The position numbers and the translations under genes are program-made. This document shows positions 7,693 to 8,590 of a stretch of 8,590 bases of DNA, one piece after another (position 1 is the first letter of the stretch; each line of letters opens with the position of its first letter). Origin of the DNA: an uncultured Methylophilus sp. (GTDB taxonomy: Bacteria; Pseudomonadota; Gammaproteobacteria; Burkholderiales; Methylophilaceae); assembly GCA_936943315.1 (NCBI GenBank), contig CAKZJM010000307.1:1-8590 (forward strand). Direction: 5' to 3'. The notes under the pieces are model-generated. The model was not told where the DNA came from, did no database searches, and saw only the letters and a list, made by a program, of their open reading frames with translations.

Positions 7693-7713
7693 GGTTTAAG
7701 TAGACCTTAAACC
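7693..7713 (-). promoter_or_regulatory. Hairpin 2 in the atpE-atpF spacer
   Basis: A perfect 8-bp inverted repeat: in transcript sense GGTTTAAG (7713-7706), loop GTCTA, CTTAAACC (7700-7693), followed by TTT. The stem is AT-rich and the U-run is short, so it is at most a weak terminator. It starts 28 nt after the atpE stop, downstream of a first hairpin overlapping that stop. Its position after the high-copy c-subunit gene fits an mRNA 3'-end stabiliser or partial attenuator, but that role is inferred. Confidence 0.5.
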
Positions 7714-7730
7714 CTACCGGGCGGAGATCA

Positions 7731-7749
7731 CCGAGTAAAAATTACTTGG
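7731..7749 (-). promoter_or_regulatory. Hairpin 1 overlapping the atpE stop codon
   Basis: In transcript sense CCAAGTAA (7749-7742) can pair with TTACTCGG (7738-7731) over a 3-nt loop: five inner pairs, one A-C mismatch and two outer C-G pairs. The atpE stop codon TAA lies in the 5' arm. A terminating ribosome would melt it, so any function would depend on translation. It is small and imperfect and may be chance. Confidence 0.3.
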
Positions 7750-8008
7750 CAACAACGCTCAACAATGGGTTTGCGAAAGCAAACATCATTGCCAGACCAA
7801 CACCAATAATGAAAGAAGCGTCGATCAGACCCAACAGCAGGAACACTTTACCTTGCAGGGCAGGGATCATTTCTGGTTGACGAGCAGCGCCTTCCAGGAA
7901 ACTTGCACACATGATACCAATACCGATACAAGCGCCAGCGGCACCCAAACCAATGATCAAACCAATACCAACGCCTGTGTAGGCTTGAATCAATGCTAAT
8001 GCTTCCAT
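7742..8008 (-). CDS. atpE: F1Fo ATP synthase subunit c (rotor ring proteolipid)
   Basis: Multiple copies of c form the membrane ring whose stepwise protonation drives rotation. The 88 residues (79 in E. coli) form a hairpin of two membrane helices (about 11-34 and 54-79) joined by the polar loop with the invariant RQP (R43-Q44-P45). Helix 1 has the glycine pattern GIGLIIGLGAAGACIGIG (14-31). Helix 2 has the ion-carrying carboxylate D63 in GLIDASF. The residue after D63 is Ala and the position corresponding to the Na+-ligand Gln in helix 1 is a hydrophobic Ile, so I infer proton rather than sodium coupling. The ATG at 8008 follows a strong SD, AGAGAGGG (8015-8022), at 6-nt spacing, behind a U-rich leader. 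Neighbours are atpB upstream and atpF downstream. Confidence 0.98.
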   Translation of the reverse strand: MEALALIQAYTGVGIGLIIGLGAAGACIGIGIMCASFLEGAARQPEMIPALQGKVFLLLGLIDASFIIGVGLAMMFAFANPLLSVVAK

Positions 8009-8056
8009 TTAATACCCTCTCTTATAAAGAATTAAAAACAACTACAAAGTTAAAAA
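8009..8056 (-). promoter_or_regulatory. atpE: U-rich translation-initiation leader of atpE with tandem GTTTTTAA repeat
   Basis: The 48-nt atpB-atpE gap is strongly A/U-rich and shows no stable hairpin. In transcript sense GTTTTTAA occurs twice with an 18-nt period (8057-8050, beginning with the last base of the atpB stop codon, and 8039-8032), each followed by a CTTT-containing stretch. The strong SD AGAGAGGG (8022-8015) comes after the repeats. In E. coli the atpE gene is known to have a U-rich translational enhancer just upstream of its SD that raises c-subunit output; the layout here is similar, but the functional equivalence is inferred. Confidence 0.5.
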
Positions 8057-8590
8057 CTAGTGTGATTCATGCGCCATGGCCAGGTAGACCACAGTCAGCA
8101 TCATGAAAATAAACGCTTGCAATGCCACAATCAGAATGTGGAAGATGGACCAGCCAGCGCCCAGCACAGCGCCCGCAACCGTACCAGTGATACCTGTCGC
8201 GGCCCACATACCTAACAGCAAGAAGATAATTTCACCGGCATACATGTTACCGAACAGTCGCAGTGAGTGTGAAAGTGGTTTTGAAACGTATTCAATCAAG
8301 TTGAACAGGAAGTTGGCTGGCCATACCAAAGGATTAGAACCAAACGGTGCACAGAACAATTCGTGAATCCAGCCACCCAGGCCTTTAGCCTTAATGGAGA
8401 AGAAAATCATGAGGAACCAGACAGCCAGTGCCAGTGCAAAAGTAGTGTTGATGTCTGATGTCGGCACAATACGCCATTTGGTATGCTCGCCGCCGATGGC
8501 AGAAGCTAGGTTAGCGACGTGATCGACAGGCAGGAAGTCCATGGCGTTCATGATCAGCACCCAGACAAACACAGTCAAGGCGGCCGGTGC
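8057..8590 (-). CDS. atpB: F1Fo ATP synthase subunit a, C-terminal part; 5' end outside window
   Basis: Subunit a is the stationary membrane channel that delivers protons to the c ring. The frame is open from the window edge: its first codons read APAALTVFVWVLIMNAMDFLPVD, so the internal TTG near 8578 is not the start. The window holds 177 residues and the TAG stop, roughly the last two thirds of a normal protein. It includes several hydrophobic membrane segments, SKPLSHSLRLFGNMYAGE with the essential Arg (codon 8260-8258) that faces the c-ring carboxylate, and the conserved last helix LQAFIFMMLTVVYLAMA. It ends AHESH, much like the E. coli protein. It is followed after 47 bp by atpE. The N-terminal part, and any atpI or operon promoter, would lie to the right of the window. 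Confidence 0.97.
   Translation of the reverse strand, partial: APAALTVFVWVLIMNAMDFLPVDHVANLASAIGGEHTKWRIVPTSDINTTFALALAVWFLMIFFSIKAKGLGGWIHELFCAPFGSNPLVWPANFLFNLIEYVSKPLSHSLRLFGNMYAGEIIFLLLGMWAATGITGTVAGAVLGAGWSIFHILIVALQAFIFMMLTVVYLAMAHESH

Noticed and set aside
8576..8578. TTG as the atpB start codon
   Set aside because: The frame continues upstream to the window edge with residues typical of the middle of subunit a, so the TTG is an internal Leu codon.
1..8590. Mobile element, CRISPR array, tRNA, phage genes or a novel defence-type system
   Set aside because: The window is completely occupied by intact conserved housekeeping genes in canonical order. No long repeats, transposase motifs or unexplained coding regions were seen.

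Overview
The window holds the 3' part of a bacterial F1Fo ATP synthase operon followed by the hexosamine genes glmU and glmS. Every gene is on the minus strand, so transcription runs from the right end of the window to the left. In transcript order it reads: atpB (5' end outside the window), atpE, atpF, atpH, atpA, atpG, atpD, atpC, an intrinsic terminator, glmU, then glmS (3' end outside the window). The Fo-then-F1 order B-E-F-H-A-G-D-C followed by glmU-glmS is the classical proteobacterial arrangement, also found in Escherichia coli.

The proteins look betaproteobacterial. The moderate GC content and the character of the subunits (an 88-residue c subunit ending in a FAFANPL-type tail, a 478-residue beta subunit) suggest the Methylophilaceae/Nitrosomonadales area. 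That placement is from recalled family resemblance, not from a search, and is only moderately certain.

From right to left: positions 8590-7193 encode the membrane Fo sector (a, c, b). Positions 7175-2173 encode delta, alpha, gamma, beta and epsilon of the stalk and catalytic head. Position 2110-2172 is a short spacer with a strong GC-rich hairpin and a U-tract. Positions 2109-1 encode GlmU and the glutaminase domain of GlmS. The a subunit and c ring form the ion channel and rotor, gamma and epsilon the central stalk, b and delta the stator, and alpha3beta3 makes ATP. GlmS and GlmU make UDP-GlcNAc for peptidoglycan and, where present, lipopolysaccharide. All catalytic motifs I could check are intact, with no frameshift, insertion, tRNA, rRNA, CRISPR array or mobile element.

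Genes are packed tightly: the gaps are 4-78 bp and there is no gene-free stretch above 300 bases. The longer gaps are the interesting non-coding parts: two consecutive hairpins between atpE and atpF, a hairpin between atpD and atpC, a U-rich repeated leader in front of atpE, and the atpC/glmU terminator. These are plausible post-transcriptional controls for the uneven subunit stoichiometry. I see no sign of an undescribed system; this is a conserved housekeeping region.
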